This document shows, one piece after another, positions 16,087 through 25,466 of a stretch of 64,000 bases of DNA. Position 1 is the first letter of the stretch. Each line of letters begins with the position of its first letter. The notes below the pieces were generated by a model. It made no database searches. It was not told where the DNA came from and saw only the letters and a list, made by a program, of their open reading frames with translations. Both the position numbers and the translations under genes were made by a program. Source of the DNA: Achromobacter sp. UMC46 (GTDB lineage Bacteria; Pseudomonadota; Gammaproteobacteria; Burkholderiales; Burkholderiaceae_B); NCBI RefSeq assembly GCF_014170335.1, contig NZ_LZZS01000033.1, positions 1 to 64,000 on the forward strand, read 5' to 3'.

Positions 16087-16779
16087 ATGACCAAACCGAT
16101 CCCGGACGATCCGCCAGCGGAAGACGCCGCCGCATCCGTCGACAGCCTGCCTTTCTTCCACGCCCACCGGCGGCTGCTGCTGTGCGGCCTGCTGTTCGTG
16201 GCCGTGGGTGGTGCCGTGTACGCGCTGGGCCGGTCGGCCAGCCTGGCGCTGCTGCTGGGCTTCGACGCCGCCGCGCTGGTGTTCCTTTTGCTGACGGCCA
16301 GGGTGTTCGGCCAGACCAGCCCGGCGTCCATGCGCGTGCATGCCAAACAGCAGGACGTGGGGCGCTTTGGCGTGCTCTGGAGCAGCGTGGCGCTATCCTG
16401 CATGGTGATGGTGGCGCTGTGGGTGGAGCTGCGCGGCGAAAGCAGTGTGGGCGGCGTGGTGGACATGCTGGCCGCCGCGGCGACCATCGTGCTGTCGTGG
16501 CTCTACATGAACATGATCTTTGCGTTGCATTACGCGCATGGCTATTACGGCCACCGGACCGGCACGCACAAGGGCCTGGATTTCCCCGGCACCCAGGAGC
16601 CCGACTACTGGGATTTCGCGTATTTCGCGCTGGTGCTGGGCATGACGTTCCAGGTGTCGGACGTGCAGATCGTCAACCGGCGGGTGCGCCGCATGGCGCT
16701 GATGCACAGCGTCATTGCTTTCTTTTTCAACGTTTTCATTATCGCCATCAGCGTGAACGTGGCGGCGGGCAAGGCATAA
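16087..16779 (+). CDS. DUF1345 family membrane protein
   Basis: 230-aa integral membrane protein of the DUF1345 family, function unknown. After a hydrophilic N-terminus it shows about five hydrophobic segments, starting at residue 32 ([19 protein letters not shown]). The family-typical region [10 protein letters not shown] lies near residue 150 and [21 protein letters not shown] near 200. The codons just before the stop run into a strong intrinsic terminator. It follows the chromate transporter pair at close spacing, probably as the last gene of that transcript. Nothing visible suggests a catalytic function. Confidence 0.85.
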   Translation: MTKPIPDDPPAEDAAASVDSLPFFHAHRRLLLCGLLFVAVGGAVYALGRSASLALLLGFDAAALVFLLLTARVFGQTSPASMRVHAKQQDVGRFGVLWSSVALSCMVMVALWVELRGESSVGGVVDMLAAAATIVLSWLYMNMIFALHYAHGYYGHRTGTHKGLDFPGTQEPDYWDFAYFALVLGMTFQVSDVQIVNRRVRRMALMHSVIAFFFNVFIIAISVNVAAGKA

Positions 16780-16780
16780 A

Positions 16781-16819
16781 AAAACACGGCGGGGGGAGTC
16801 ATCCCCCCGCCGTGTTTTT
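16781..16819. terminator. Bidirectional intrinsic terminator
   Basis: A perfect 16-bp stem, 16781-16796 paired with 16803-16818 around loop AGTCAT, with A-run and T-run at its ends. It serves the DUF1345 gene on the plus strand and the methyltransferase gene on the minus strand. Confidence 0.9.
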
Positions 16820-16850
16820 CATGCCGGCAGCGCGTTGCGCCAGACAATGA

Positions 16851-17972
16851 TCAGGCGGCGGCGCCCAATCTCCACAAGGACGTGACTTCCTTCGAGCGCG
16901 CCGCGTACAGCGGGTCGCTCGGGTCCTTGGCGCGCGCGTGCGTCGGGCGCGTGTCGATGCGTTCGATGACGCGCAGGCCCGCGGCCTGGATCATTTCCAT
17001 CAGCTGTTCGCGGGTACGCAGGCCCAGGTGCTCGGCCAGGTCCGACAGGATCAGCCAGCCTTCGCCGTTGGGCGTCAGATGCTCGGTCAAGCCATTGAGG
17101 AAGCCGCGCAGCATGCGGCTGTCGGGATCGTACACGGCATGCTCGACGGGCGAGCTGGGGCGGGCGGGCAACCACGGCGGATTGCACACGATCAGCGACA
17201 CCCGGCCTTCGGGGAACAGGTCGGCCTCGACGATGTCGACTTGCTTTGCCAGGCCCAGCCGTTCCAGGTTTTCACGGGCGCAAGCCAGCGCGCGCGGATC
17301 CTGGTCGGTGCCGATGACGCGCTTGCCGCCGCGGCGCGCGATTACCGCGGCCAGGACGCCGGTGCCGGTGCCGATGTCGAAGGCGACGCCGCCGCGCGGC
17401 ATCGGGGTGTTGGCCACCAGTTCCACGTATTCGCCGCGCAGCGGCGAAAACACGCCGTAGTGCGGGTGGATGCGGTTGTTCAGGGCGGGAATCTCCACGC
17501 CCTTCTTGCGCCATTCGAAGGCGCCGATCAGGCCCAGCAATTCGCGCAGCGACGCCACATAGGGTTCGTCGGCCGGGCCGTGGACCTCTTCGCAGGCTTG
17601 GCGGGCGTCGGGGGCGCGCCGCAGCGAAATGCCGTGGCCGGCGTCGAACGGAATCAGCAGCATGCCCAGGATGCGGGCGCGCTGCGACTGGATCTGGCGG
17701 TGCTGGTTGAAGGCTTCCAGCAAACTCTCCACGGGCTTGCGGGGACGCTTGTCCACGCGCCGGGTCATCGCCTGCAGCAGCAGGCGGGCGTTCTGGAAGT
17801 CGCCGCGCCACAGCAAGCCCACGCCTTCGCAGGCCTGGCGGTAGGCCATGTCCGCGGTCAGGGTGTCGTCCACCACCACCACGCGCTTGGGCGGCGTTGC
17901 GCCGGTTTCAGAGCGCCAGCGGGCGGAATGGGGGACGTTGTTTTCTTCCCAGTGCAATTCAGGGGCGGTCAA
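16851..17972 (-). CDS. Class I SAM-dependent methyltransferase (NPPW type)
   Basis: 373-aa protein. The methyltransferase core begins near residue 180, with SAM motif I FDIGTGTGVLAAVIAR and the NPPW tetrapeptide at about 264, the signature of enzymes methylating amide or base nitrogens (RsmC/PrmC-like). The N-terminal 170 residues are mainly helical and not recognised as a named domain. Translation appears to start at TTG 17972, which has GGAG 8 bases upstream; no ATG lies in a plausible position. It is separated from the upstream MFS gene by a strong terminator, so it probably has its own promoter. The target molecule is unknown. Confidence 0.8.
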   Translation of the reverse strand: MTAPELHWEENNVPHSARWRSETGATPPKRVVVVDDTLTADMAYRQACEGVGLLWRGDFQNARLLLQAMTRRVDKRPRKPVESLLEAFNQHRQIQSQRARILGMLLIPFDAGHGISLRRAPDARQACEEVHGPADEPYVASLRELLGLIGAFEWRKKGVEIPALNNRIHPHYGVFSPLRGEYVELVANTPMPRGGVAFDIGTGTGVLAAVIARRGGKRVIGTDQDPRALACARENLERLGLAKQVDIVEADLFPEGRVSLIVCNPPWLPARPSSPVEHAVYDPDSRMLRGFLNGLTEHLTPNGEGWLILSDLAEHLGLRTREQLMEMIQAAGLRVIERIDTRPTHARAKDPSDPLYAARSKEVTSLWRLGAAA

Positions 17973-18033
17973 TGCGGCGCTCCGGTAAAGACGGGGGGAC
18001 GGGGCAGGATCATGGGCAGGAGAGATAAAAAGA

Positions 18034-18071
18034 AAGGGCGCGGGCTGCCAATGTAGCAGTTTCGCGCCCTT
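18034..18071 (-). terminator. Intrinsic terminator of the MFS carrier gene
   Basis: On the minus strand AAGGGCGCG (18071-18063) pairs with CGCGCCCTT (18042-18034), with an inner CTGC/GCAG pairing, followed by TTCTTTTTATC. It lies 56 bp past the carrier stop. Confidence 0.85.
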
Positions 18072-18126
18072 GGACGTTGCGCGGCGCTTCGGGTCGCCCC
18101 AAGGCGCCGCGCTGCCAGACCGGCTT

Positions 18127-19794
18127 TCAGTGGAACAGGACGACCGCTTTCTGCAGCGTGATCCAGATGCCCCAGGCCATCGGGATGCCCACGCAGGCCC
18201 AGGCGAACATCACCAGGGAGGCCGGCGTGCGGAACGTGGAGGTGCCTACTCCGTGGGTTTCGGAGGCGGCGGCGCGTTCGTGCGCCAGCGCTTTCTCCTG
18301 AGCCAGTTCGGCGTCCGTCATGAAGTACTTGGGGTTCACCGGGCGGATGGCCAGGTTGCACAGGAACCCCACCACCAGCATGCCAGCCAGGATGTACATG
18401 GTGATGTCGTAGACCTGCGCGCGCGGCACGCCGATCGACAGCTGGTATTCGCGGATGTAGTTCACCAGCACCGGGCCGAAGATGCCCGCCGCCGACCACG
18501 CCGTCAGCAGGCGGCCGTGGATGGCGCCGACCATCTGCGTGCCGAACAAGTCGGCCAGGTAGGCCGGCACCGTGGCGAACCCGCCGCCGTACATGGACAG
18601 GATCACGCAGAAGGCCGCCACGAACAGGGCCAGGGCGCCGATGTGGGCGGTCCAGGGGATGGCGGAATACAGCACGAAGCCCAGCACCAGGAAAATCAGG
18701 TAGGTCGTCTTGCGGCCCAGCTTGTCGGACAGGCTGGCCCAGAAGAAGCGGCCGCCGATGTTGAACAGGCTGAGCAGGCCGGTGAAGCCCGCCGCGATGG
18801 CGGCGATGGCGGCCAACTGGTCCTTGTCCAACTGGCCGAAGCCCAGTTCCGGCTTGTTGATCAGGCCGCCGCCGAACACCTCTTGCAGCAAAGGCGACGC
18901 CATGCCCAGGATGCCGATGCCCGCCGTCACGTTCAGGCACAGCACCAGCCATACCAGCCAGAACTGCGGCACGCCCCAGACGCGCTTCACATGGACGTGG
19001 CCCTTGGTGATCATCGCGTTGTTGGCCTGCTTGGCGGGGGCCGTCCAGCCTTCGGGCTTCCAGCCCGTGGGCGGCACGCGGTAACCCAGCGCACCGGACA
19101 TCATGAAGATGAAATACACCGCCGCCATGGTCAGGAAGGTCTGCCAGACGCCGGGCGAGGTCGGCGTGGCGAAGTGGCGCATCAGCAGGTCGGCCAGGGG
19201 GGCGCCGATCATGGCGCCGCCGCCGAAGCCCATGATGGCCATGCCCGTCGCCATGCCGCGGCGGTCCGGAAACCATTTGATGAGCGTGCTGACGGGCGAG
19301 ATATAGCCCAGGCCCAGCCCGATGCCGCCGATGACGCCGGACCCCAGCCACAGCATCCACATCTGGTGCAGGTACACCCCGATGGCCGAAATGACCAGGC
19401 CGCCACACCAGCACAGGGCCGACACCACGCCCGCCTTGCGGGGGCCGGCGCGTTCCAGCCAGCCGCCCCATAGCGCGGCGGAACATCCCAGCAGCACGAA
19501 GAACAGGGTGTACATCCACCCCATGGTCGAAATCTTCCAGTCGCAACTGGTCGTGAACAGCTCGGCGGCCAGGCTCATGTCGGCCGGGCAGGCCAGCGGC
19601 TTGGCGCCGCCCACCATCTTGGACAAGGGCAGCCAGAAGACCGAGAAGCCGTAGGCCATGCCGATGCACAGGTGGATGGCCAAGGCGGCCGGCGGCACCA
19701 GCCAGCGCGAGAAACCCGGCCCGGCGATGGTACGTTCTTTATCAAAAAAACCCGGCCTTGAGCCGGGCAAGTCCAGTGCGGCGGTGCTTTCCAT
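18127..19794 (-). CDS. MFS transporter, oxalate/formate antiporter (OFA) family
   Basis: 555-aa twelve-helix inner-membrane carrier. RWLVPPAALAIHLCIGMAYGF marks the first helix at about residues 30-50; WFPDRRGMATGMAIMGFGGGAMIG is the OFA-type signature between helices 4 and 5; and FFWASLSDKLGRKTTY is the second MFS loop. A long cytoplasmic tail precedes a last hydrophobic segment. Start ATG 19794 has GAGGAG 6 bases upstream. It lies 71 bp downstream of fdsD on the same strand, making formate or a related small carboxylate the likely substrate (inference from family and context). Codons about 9-17 contain a terminator-like hairpin plus T-run. Confidence 0.87.
   Translation of the reverse strand: MESTAALDLPGSRPGFFDKERTIAGPGFSRWLVPPAALAIHLCIGMAYGFSVFWLPLSKMVGGAKPLACPADMSLAAELFTTSCDWKISTMGWMYTLFFVLLGCSAALWGGWLERAGPRKAGVVSALCWCGGLVISAIGVYLHQMWMLWLGSGVIGGIGLGLGYISPVSTLIKWFPDRRGMATGMAIMGFGGGAMIGAPLADLLMRHFATPTSPGVWQTFLTMAAVYFIFMMSGALGYRVPPTGWKPEGWTAPAKQANNAMITKGHVHVKRVWGVPQFWLVWLVLCLNVTAGIGILGMASPLLQEVFGGGLINKPELGFGQLDKDQLAAIAAIAAGFTGLLSLFNIGGRFFWASLSDKLGRKTTYLIFLVLGFVLYSAIPWTAHIGALALFVAAFCVILSMYGGGFATVPAYLADLFGTQMVGAIHGRLLTAWSAAGIFGPVLVNYIREYQLSIGVPRAQVYDITMYILAGMLVVGFLCNLAIRPVNPKYFMTDAELAQEKALAHERAAASETHGVGTSTFRTPASLVMFAWACVGIPMAWGIWITLQKAVVLFH
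19744..19767 (-). promoter_or_regulatory. Terminator-like hairpin inside the start of the MFS carrier gene
   Basis: On the minus strand CCCGGC-TCAAG-GCCGGG is followed by seven T residues, all within codons about 9-17 of the carrier gene and about 25 bases past its ATG. It has the form of an intrinsic terminator. A translating ribosome would melt it, so it could act as a translation-coupled attenuator between fdsD and the carrier. Confidence 0.5.
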
Positions 19795-19865
19795 GTCGTC
19801 TCCTCAGGGGTGCGGCTTTATAGCTGCTTGCTTTGTTCTGACTGCGGTAAAGCGGGTCGGCCCGG

Positions 19866-20123
19866 CTACCCCACGCGGGGGGCGGGCGTCAGGCGCTGGC
19901 GGTTCTGCGTGACCGCGTCCAGCACCAGCGGATGCAACTGTTCTTCGCCGGCATCGCCGTCGGGGCGCTGTTCCAGAAAGCCCAGCAGCTCGTTGCGCAT
20001 GCGGGGTTCCCAGAACTTGTGGATATGGTTGGCCACGCCTTCCAGCGCTTCGTGGCGGTCCGGCATGGCGTCGAAGAACTGGCCGATGCGGTTGGCCATG
20101 CGGATGAGGTTGCCGATTTCCAT
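19866..20123 (-). CDS. fdsD: Formate dehydrogenase delta subunit
   Basis: 85-aa small subunit of the soluble NAD-linked molybdenum formate dehydrogenase. It starts MEIGNLIRMANRIGQFF, contains IHKFWEPRMRNEL near residue 35, and has no cofactor-binding cysteines. FdsD is needed for stable or active enzyme in related systems (established for the Fds type), without a known catalytic role. It is the last gene of fdsGBACD, 18 bp after fdsC. Length is typical for the family (about 65-85 aa). Confidence 0.9.
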   Translation of the reverse strand: MEIGNLIRMANRIGQFFDAMPDRHEALEGVANHIHKFWEPRMRNELLGFLEQRPDGDAGEEQLHPLVLDAVTQNRQRLTPAPRVG

Positions 20124-20141
20124 TGCGTGTCGGGGTCCGGT

Positions 20142-20963
20142 TCAGGGGATGAGGCGGTCGGGGTGGGAGTAGAGCGTGGCGTCGTCGTTGCGCAGGAACC
20201 CCACCAGGCTGACGTTGGCGTCTTGCGCCAGGCGGATGGCCAGGGCCGTGGGGGCGGATACCGCTGCCAGCACGGCCACGCCGGCCGCGGCCGTCTTCTG
20301 CACCATTTCGAAGCTGGCCCGGCTGGATACCAGCACGATGCCGTCGCCGGCATGCATGGCCTGGCGGGCCAGCGCGCCGACTAGCTTGTCCAGCGCGTTG
20401 TGGCGGCCCACGTCCTCGCGCACCAGCGCGACGGCGCCGTCGGCGCCGGCCCAGCCCGCCGCATGGGTCGCGCCCGTGATGTCGTGCAGCGCCTGGCGGG
20501 CGCGCATGTCGCGCATGGCCGCCAGCACCGACTGGATGCGCACTTGCGACCCGTTGGTCACCGGCGCCACCGGGCGCAGCACTTCCGGCAGCGTCTCCAC
20601 GCCGCACAAGCCGCAGCCGGTGCGTCCGGCCATGGCGCGCCGCCGCGTCTTCAGCCGCACTTCGCAGGCGCTTGAGATTTCCAGCTGGATCACGATGCCG
20701 TCGCATTGCGGCAGCAGGTCGATGCCGCGCACGTCGCTGACGCCGTCGATGATGCCTTCCGACAGCGCGAAGCCCACGGCGAAGTCTTCCAGGTCGGCGG
20801 GCGTGGCCAGCATGGTGGCGTGGCTGATGCCGTTGAATTCCAGCGCCACCGGGGTCTCTTCGGCGACGGAGTCGGTCTCGGCGGCGTCAGCGATGACGCC
20901 GCCCCGCACGCGTTTGACCTGGGTCTGCGTGCAGTCGGGGCGGGAGGGCGGTGGCGTGGTCAT
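20142..20963 (-). CDS. fdhD: Formate dehydrogenase accessory sulfurtransferase FdhD/FdsC
   Basis: 273-aa cytoplasmic maturation factor that transfers sulfur from a cysteine desulfurase to the Mo-bis-MGD cofactor before insertion into formate dehydrogenase. The reactive cysteine loop reads GCGLCG near residue 130. Other FdhD features are EETPVALEFNG, the DLEDFAVGFALSEGII block and GRHNALDKLVG, with VLVSSRASFEMVQK near residue 215. It sits between fdsA and fdsD (30 and 18 bp gaps), the position called fdsC in the Fds operon. All conserved positions visible here are intact. Confidence 0.94.
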   Translation of the reverse strand: MTTPPPSRPDCTQTQVKRVRGGVIADAAETDSVAEETPVALEFNGISHATMLATPADLEDFAVGFALSEGIIDGVSDVRGIDLLPQCDGIVIQLEISSACEVRLKTRRRAMAGRTGCGLCGVETLPEVLRPVAPVTNGSQVRIQSVLAAMRDMRARQALHDITGATHAAGWAGADGAVALVREDVGRHNALDKLVGALARQAMHAGDGIVLVSSRASFEMVQKTAAAGVAVLAAVSAPTALAIRLAQDANVSLVGFLRNDDATLYSHPDRLIP

Positions 20964-20993
20964 GGCATCCAGGGCGGTCGTGGCCGGCAGGGG

Positions 20994-23870
20994 TTACTTC
21001 CCGGTCAGCGCCGCGTCGCTTTCGCGCGATCGCTCGCGCAGCAGCTTTTGCTGGATGTCGGCAAAGCGCGACCATTGGCGCTGCCATTCCGAAGGCTGGG
21101 ACACGCGCGTGACCTGTACGGCCGTGACCTTGTATTCGGGGCAGTTGGTCGCCCAGTCGGAGGCGTCCGTCGTGACGACGTTGGCGCCGGACTCGGGAAA
21201 GTGGAACGTGGTGTATACCACGCCCGGCTGTACCCGGTCGGTCAGCGTCGCGCGCAGCACGGTTTCGCCCGCGCGGCTCTGGATGCCGACCCAATCGCCT
21301 TCGGCCACGCCCCGGTCTTCGGCATCCTGGGGATGCAGTTCCAGCACGTCTTCGCCATGCCACATCACGTTGGGCGTGCGCCGCGTCTGCGCGCCCACGT
21401 TGTATTGGGACAGGATGCGGCCCGTCGTCAGCAGCAGCGGGAAGCGCCGCGTGCTGCGTTCGTCGGTCGGCACGTACTTGGTGATCATGAACTTGCCCTT
21501 GCCGCGCACGAAGGCGTCGATGTGCATGATGGGCGTGCCTTCCGGAGCGGCGTCGTTGCACGGCCATTGCAGGCTGCCCAGCTTGTCCAGCTTGTCGTAG
21601 CTGACGCCCGAGAACGTCGGCGTCAGCCGCGCGATCTCTTCCATGATCTCGCGCGGGTGCTTGTAGTTCATGGGGTAGCCCAGCGCGTTCGACAGCGCTA
21701 CCGTCACTTCCCAGTCCGACTTGCCGTTCTTGGGTTCCATCACCTTGCGCACGCGGGAAATGCGGCGTTCGGCATTGGTGAACGTGCCGTCCTTTTCCAG
21801 GAACGACGAGCCGGGCAGGAACACATGCGCGTACTTGGCCGTTTCGTTCAGGAACAGGTCCTGCACCACGATGCACTCCATCGCCGCCAGCGACGCCGCC
21901 ACGTGCTGCGTGTTGGGGTCGGACTGCACGATGTCTTCGCCCTGGCAGTACAGGCCCTTGAACGAGCCGCCCAGCGCCGCTTCGAACATGTTCGGAATGC
22001 GCAGGCCGGGTTCAGGCTGCAGCGTCACGCCCCAGTCCTTTTCGAACTGCGCGCGCACCACGTTGTCTGAAATGTGCCGGTAGCCGGGCAGCTCGTGCGG
22101 GAACGAGCCCATGTCGCACGAGCCCTGCACGTTGTTCTGCCCGCGCAGCGGATTCACGCCCACGCCTTCGCGGCCGATGTTGCCGGTGGCCATCGCCAGG
22201 TTGGCGATGGCCATCACGGTGGTGGAGCCTTGGCTGTGCTCGGTCACGCCCAGGCCGTAGTAGATGGACCCGTTGCCGCCGGTGGCGAACAGGCGCGCCG
22301 CGCCGCGCACGGCCTGCGCGGGCACGCCGGTGATTTCTTCCATGGCTTCGGGCGAATTCTCGGGCAGCGACACGAAGTCGCGCCATTCGTTGAACGCCTT
22401 CGTTTCGCAGCGCTCGGCCACGAAGGCATCGTCGATCAGGCCTTCGGTGGCGATCACGTGGGCCAGCGACGACAGCAGCGCCGTGTTGGTGCCGGGCCGC
22501 ACCTGCAGGTGGAAATCGGCCCTGATGTGCGGCGAGCTCACCAGTTCGATGCGTCGGGGATCGATCACGATCAGGCGCGCGCCTTGGCGCAGGCGGCGCT
22601 TCAGGCGCGACGCGAACACCGGGTGGCCGCTGCTGGGGTTGGCGCCCATCACGATGACGACGTCGGTGTGCATCACGGAGTCGAACGTTTGCGTGCCGGC
22701 GGATTCGCCCAGCGTCTGCTTCAAGCCGTAGCCGGTCGGCGAATGGCACACCCGCGCGCAGGTGTCGACGTTGTTGGTGCCGAACGCCGCGCGCACCAGC
22801 TTCTGCACCAGCCAGGTCTCTTCGTTGGTGCAGCGCGACGACGTGATGCCGCCGACCGCGTCGCGGCCGTACTGGCTTTGGATGCGGCGGAATTCGGACG
22901 CCGCGTAGTTGATCGCCTCGTCCCAGGACACTTCCTTCCAGGAATCGGTGATGTGCTTGCGGATCATGGGCTTCGTCACGCGCTCCTTGTGCGTGGCGTA
23001 GCCCCAGGCGAAGCGTCCCTTCACGCAGGAATGGCCGCGGTTGGCCTGGCCGTCTTTCCACGGCACCATGCGCACCACTTCCTGGCCCTTCATTTCGGCC
23101 TTGAACCCGCAGCCCACGCCGCAGTAGGCGCAGGTGGTCACGACCGAGTGTTCGGCCTGGCCCATCATGATGACGGTCTTTTCCTGCAGGGTAGAGGTCG
23201 GACAGGCCTGGACGCAGGCGCCGCAGGACACGCATTCGCTCTCCAGGAACGGCTGGTCCTGCCCTGGCGACACGCGCGAGTCGAAGCCCTTGCCCGAGAT
23301 CGTCAGCGCAAAGGTGCCCTGCGTTTCCTCGCAGGCGCGCACGCAGCGGTTGCAGACGATGCACTTGGACGCGTCGTAGCTGAAGTAGGGGTTGGAATCG
23401 TCGGTCTTGGCCTTCAGGTGGTTGGCGCCGTCGTAGCCGTAGCGCACGTTGCGCAAGCCCACCACGCCCGCCATGTCCTGAAGTTCGCAGTCGCCGTTGG
23501 CGGGGCAGGTCAGGCAGTCCAGCGGGTGGTCCGAGATGTACAGCTCCATGACGCCGCGGCGCAGGTCGTGCAGCTTGGGCGTTTCGGTGTACACCACCAT
23601 GCCGTTTTCCGCCGGCGTGGTGCACGATGCCGGATAGCCGCGGCGGCCTTCGATCTGCACCAGACAAAGCCGGCACGAACCGAAGGGTTCCAGGCTGTCG
23701 GTGGCGCAAAGCTTGGGGATGTTGATGCCGGCTTCGGCGGCGGCGCGCATCAGGGACGTGCCTTCGGCGACGCTGATTTCCTGGCCGTCGATGGTCAGGG
23801 TGACGGTCTTTTCCGAGACGCGCTCGGGCGTGCCCAGGTCTCGGTCGCGCTTGATGACGGTTTCTAGCAT
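20994..23870 (-). CDS. fdsA: NAD-dependent formate dehydrogenase alpha (catalytic) subunit
   Basis: 958-aa molybdenum subunit oxidising formate to CO2. N-terminal NuoG-like electron wire: [2Fe-2S] cysteines C55, C66, C69 and C83; a His/Cys cluster site H115, C119, C122 and C128; two [4Fe-4S] sites, C170/173/176/180 and C213/216/219/223. The catalytic domain follows, with [4Fe-4S] ligands C247/C250/C254/C282 and the molybdenum ligand C375 in ARVCHSPTGYG, a cysteine and not selenocysteine, followed by the conserved His. A molydopterin dinucleotide-binding C-terminal domain ends the chain. Electrons pass to FdsB and NAD+. It is 15 bp downstream of fdsB and requires the Moco genes located at 27-32 kb. 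Confidence 0.97.
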   Translation of the reverse strand: MLETVIKRDRDLGTPERVSEKTVTLTIDGQEISVAEGTSLMRAAAEAGINIPKLCATDSLEPFGSCRLCLVQIEGRRGYPASCTTPAENGMVVYTETPKLHDLRRGVMELYISDHPLDCLTCPANGDCELQDMAGVVGLRNVRYGYDGANHLKAKTDDSNPYFSYDASKCIVCNRCVRACEETQGTFALTISGKGFDSRVSPGQDQPFLESECVSCGACVQACPTSTLQEKTVIMMGQAEHSVVTTCAYCGVGCGFKAEMKGQEVVRMVPWKDGQANRGHSCVKGRFAWGYATHKERVTKPMIRKHITDSWKEVSWDEAINYAASEFRRIQSQYGRDAVGGITSSRCTNEETWLVQKLVRAAFGTNNVDTCARVCHSPTGYGLKQTLGESAGTQTFDSVMHTDVVIVMGANPSSGHPVFASRLKRRLRQGARLIVIDPRRIELVSSPHIRADFHLQVRPGTNTALLSSLAHVIATEGLIDDAFVAERCETKAFNEWRDFVSLPENSPEAMEEITGVPAQAVRGAARLFATGGNGSIYYGLGVTEHSQGSTTVMAIANLAMATGNIGREGVGVNPLRGQNNVQGSCDMGSFPHELPGYRHISDNVVRAQFEKDWGVTLQPEPGLRIPNMFEAALGGSFKGLYCQGEDIVQSDPNTQHVAASLAAMECIVVQDLFLNETAKYAHVFLPGSSFLEKDGTFTNAERRISRVRKVMEPKNGKSDWEVTVALSNALGYPMNYKHPREIMEEIARLTPTFSGVSYDKLDKLGSLQWPCNDAAPEGTPIMHIDAFVRGKGKFMITKYVPTDERSTRRFPLLLTTGRILSQYNVGAQTRRTPNVMWHGEDVLELHPQDAEDRGVAEGDWVGIQSRAGETVLRATLTDRVQPGVVYTTFHFPESGANVVTTDASDWATNCPEYKVTAVQVTRVSQPSEWQRQWSRFADIQQKLLRERSRESDAALTGK

Positions 23871-23885
23871 GTCGTTCTCTCGGGT

Positions 23886-25466
23886 TCAGGCCGCGTGCGC
23901 GGCAGACTGGGAGGACTCGATGCCGAAGTCCTGCGGAAAGTGGTTCAACGCGGACAGCACCGGATAGGGCGCCATGCCCCCCAGCGCGCACAGCGAACCG
24001 CCCATCATCGTGTCGCACAGGTCGCGCAGCAGATGGACCTGCTGTTCGCGCTGTTTCGCGTCGGCGCCGCCCGCCGCGATCTTGTCCAGGGTCTCGACGC
24101 CGCGCGTGGAGCCGATGCGGCAGGGCGTGCATTTGCCGCAGGATTCGATGGCGCAGAATTCCATCGCGTAGCGCGCCATGCGCGCCATGTCGACGGTGTC
24201 GTCGAACGCCACCAGCCCGCCGTGGCCGATCATGGCCGATATCTGGATGTAGGCCTCGTAATCCAGCGGCACGTCCCATTGCGATTCCGGCAAGTAGGCG
24301 CCCAGCGGGCCGCCCACCTGCACCGCGCGCAACGGGCGCCCCGAGGCGCTGCCGCCGCCGAATTCATAAAGCAGGTCGCGCAGGCTCAGGCCGAAGGCCT
24401 TCTCCACCAGCCCGCCTTGCTTGACATTGCCGGCCAGCTGGAACGGCAGCGTGCCGTGCGAACGGCCCACGCCATAGTCGCGGTAGTAGGCCGCGCCCTT
24501 GGCCAGAATGATGGGCACCGTGGCCAGCGAGATCACGTTGTTGATGACGGTGGGCTTGCCGAACAGGCCGGATATCGCGGGCAGCGGCGGCTTGGCGCGC
24601 ACCACGCCGCGCTTGCCCTCCAGGCTTTCCAGCAGGGAGGTTTCTTCGCCGCAGATATAGGCGCCCGCGCCCTTGCGCACTTCCAGGTCGAATTCGCGGC
24701 CGCTGCCATGCACGTCGCGGCCCAGCCAGCCGACGCTGCGGGCCCGCCCGATGGCGGCTTCCAGCGTGGCGATGGCGTGCGGGTATTCCGAACGGACGTA
24801 GATGTAGCCGTAGGTGGCGCCCACCGCCAGGCCGGCGATGGTCATTCCCTCGATCAGCACGTAGGGGTCGCCTTCCATCAGCAGACGGTCGGCAAACGTG
24901 CCCGAGTCGCCTTCGTCGGCGTTGCAGACAATGTATTTCCGGTCGCTGGGGGAACCCGCCACCGTCTTCCATTTGATGCCGGTGGGGAACGCCGCGCCGC
25001 CGCGGCCGCGCAGGCCCGAGGTGACCATTTCGTCCACGATCTGCGCGGGCTCCATCGCCAGCGCCCGCTTCAGGCCGGCCAGGCCGCCGTGGGCGGCGTA
25101 GTCCTGCAAGGACAGGGGATCGATCACGCCGACGCGGGCGAACGTCAACCGTTCCTGGTGCTTCAAATAGGGGATGTCTTCGGTCAGGCCCAGGCGCAGC
25201 GGGTGCGCGCCGCCCGTCAGCCAGCCGGCGTCGAACAGCGCGGCCACGTCTTCCGGCGCGACCGGCCCGTAGGCCACGCGGCCGTCGGGCGTGGCGATCT
25301 CGACCAGGGGTTCCAGCCATAGCAGCCCGCGCGACCCGTTGCGCACCACCTGCACGGACAGGCCGCGCTCGTCGGCGACGCGTTCGATGTCGCGCGCCAC
25401 CGCGTCGGCGTCCATGGCCAGCGCCGCGGCGTCGCGCGGCACGTAGATGACGACGGGGGCGCTCAT
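23886..25466 (-). CDS. fdsB: Formate dehydrogenase beta subunit (NuoF-like, FMN/NAD-binding)
   Basis: 526-aa diaphorase subunit. A thioredoxin-like N-terminal domain of about 110 residues is fused to a NuoF-like body, the usual Fds architecture. GLRGRGGAAFPTGIKW around residue 157 and GAGAYICGEETSLLESLEG near 265 form the FMN and NAD sites. The [4Fe-4S] ligands are in ESCGKCTPCRIGSTRG near residue 440, with a further distant cysteine (GSLCALGG). It receives electrons from FdsA and reduces NAD+. The start ATG overlaps the fdsG stop by 4 bases (ATGA). Confidence 0.95.
   Translation of the reverse strand: MSAPVVIYVPRDAAALAMDADAVARDIERVADERGLSVQVVRNGSRGLLWLEPLVEIATPDGRVAYGPVAPEDVAALFDAGWLTGGAHPLRLGLTEDIPYLKHQERLTFARVGVIDPLSLQDYAAHGGLAGLKRALAMEPAQIVDEMVTSGLRGRGGAAFPTGIKWKTVAGSPSDRKYIVCNADEGDSGTFADRLLMEGDPYVLIEGMTIAGLAVGATYGYIYVRSEYPHAIATLEAAIGRARSVGWLGRDVHGSGREFDLEVRKGAGAYICGEETSLLESLEGKRGVVRAKPPLPAISGLFGKPTVINNVISLATVPIILAKGAAYYRDYGVGRSHGTLPFQLAGNVKQGGLVEKAFGLSLRDLLYEFGGGSASGRPLRAVQVGGPLGAYLPESQWDVPLDYEAYIQISAMIGHGGLVAFDDTVDMARMARYAMEFCAIESCGKCTPCRIGSTRGVETLDKIAAGGADAKQREQQVHLLRDLCDTMMGGSLCALGGMAPYPVLSALNHFPQDFGIESSQSAAHAA

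Noticed and set aside
22730-22760. Selenocysteine codon in the formate dehydrogenase catalytic subunit
   Set aside because: The molybdenum ligand is encoded as an ordinary cysteine (C375, ARVCHSPTG); no in-frame TGA is present.
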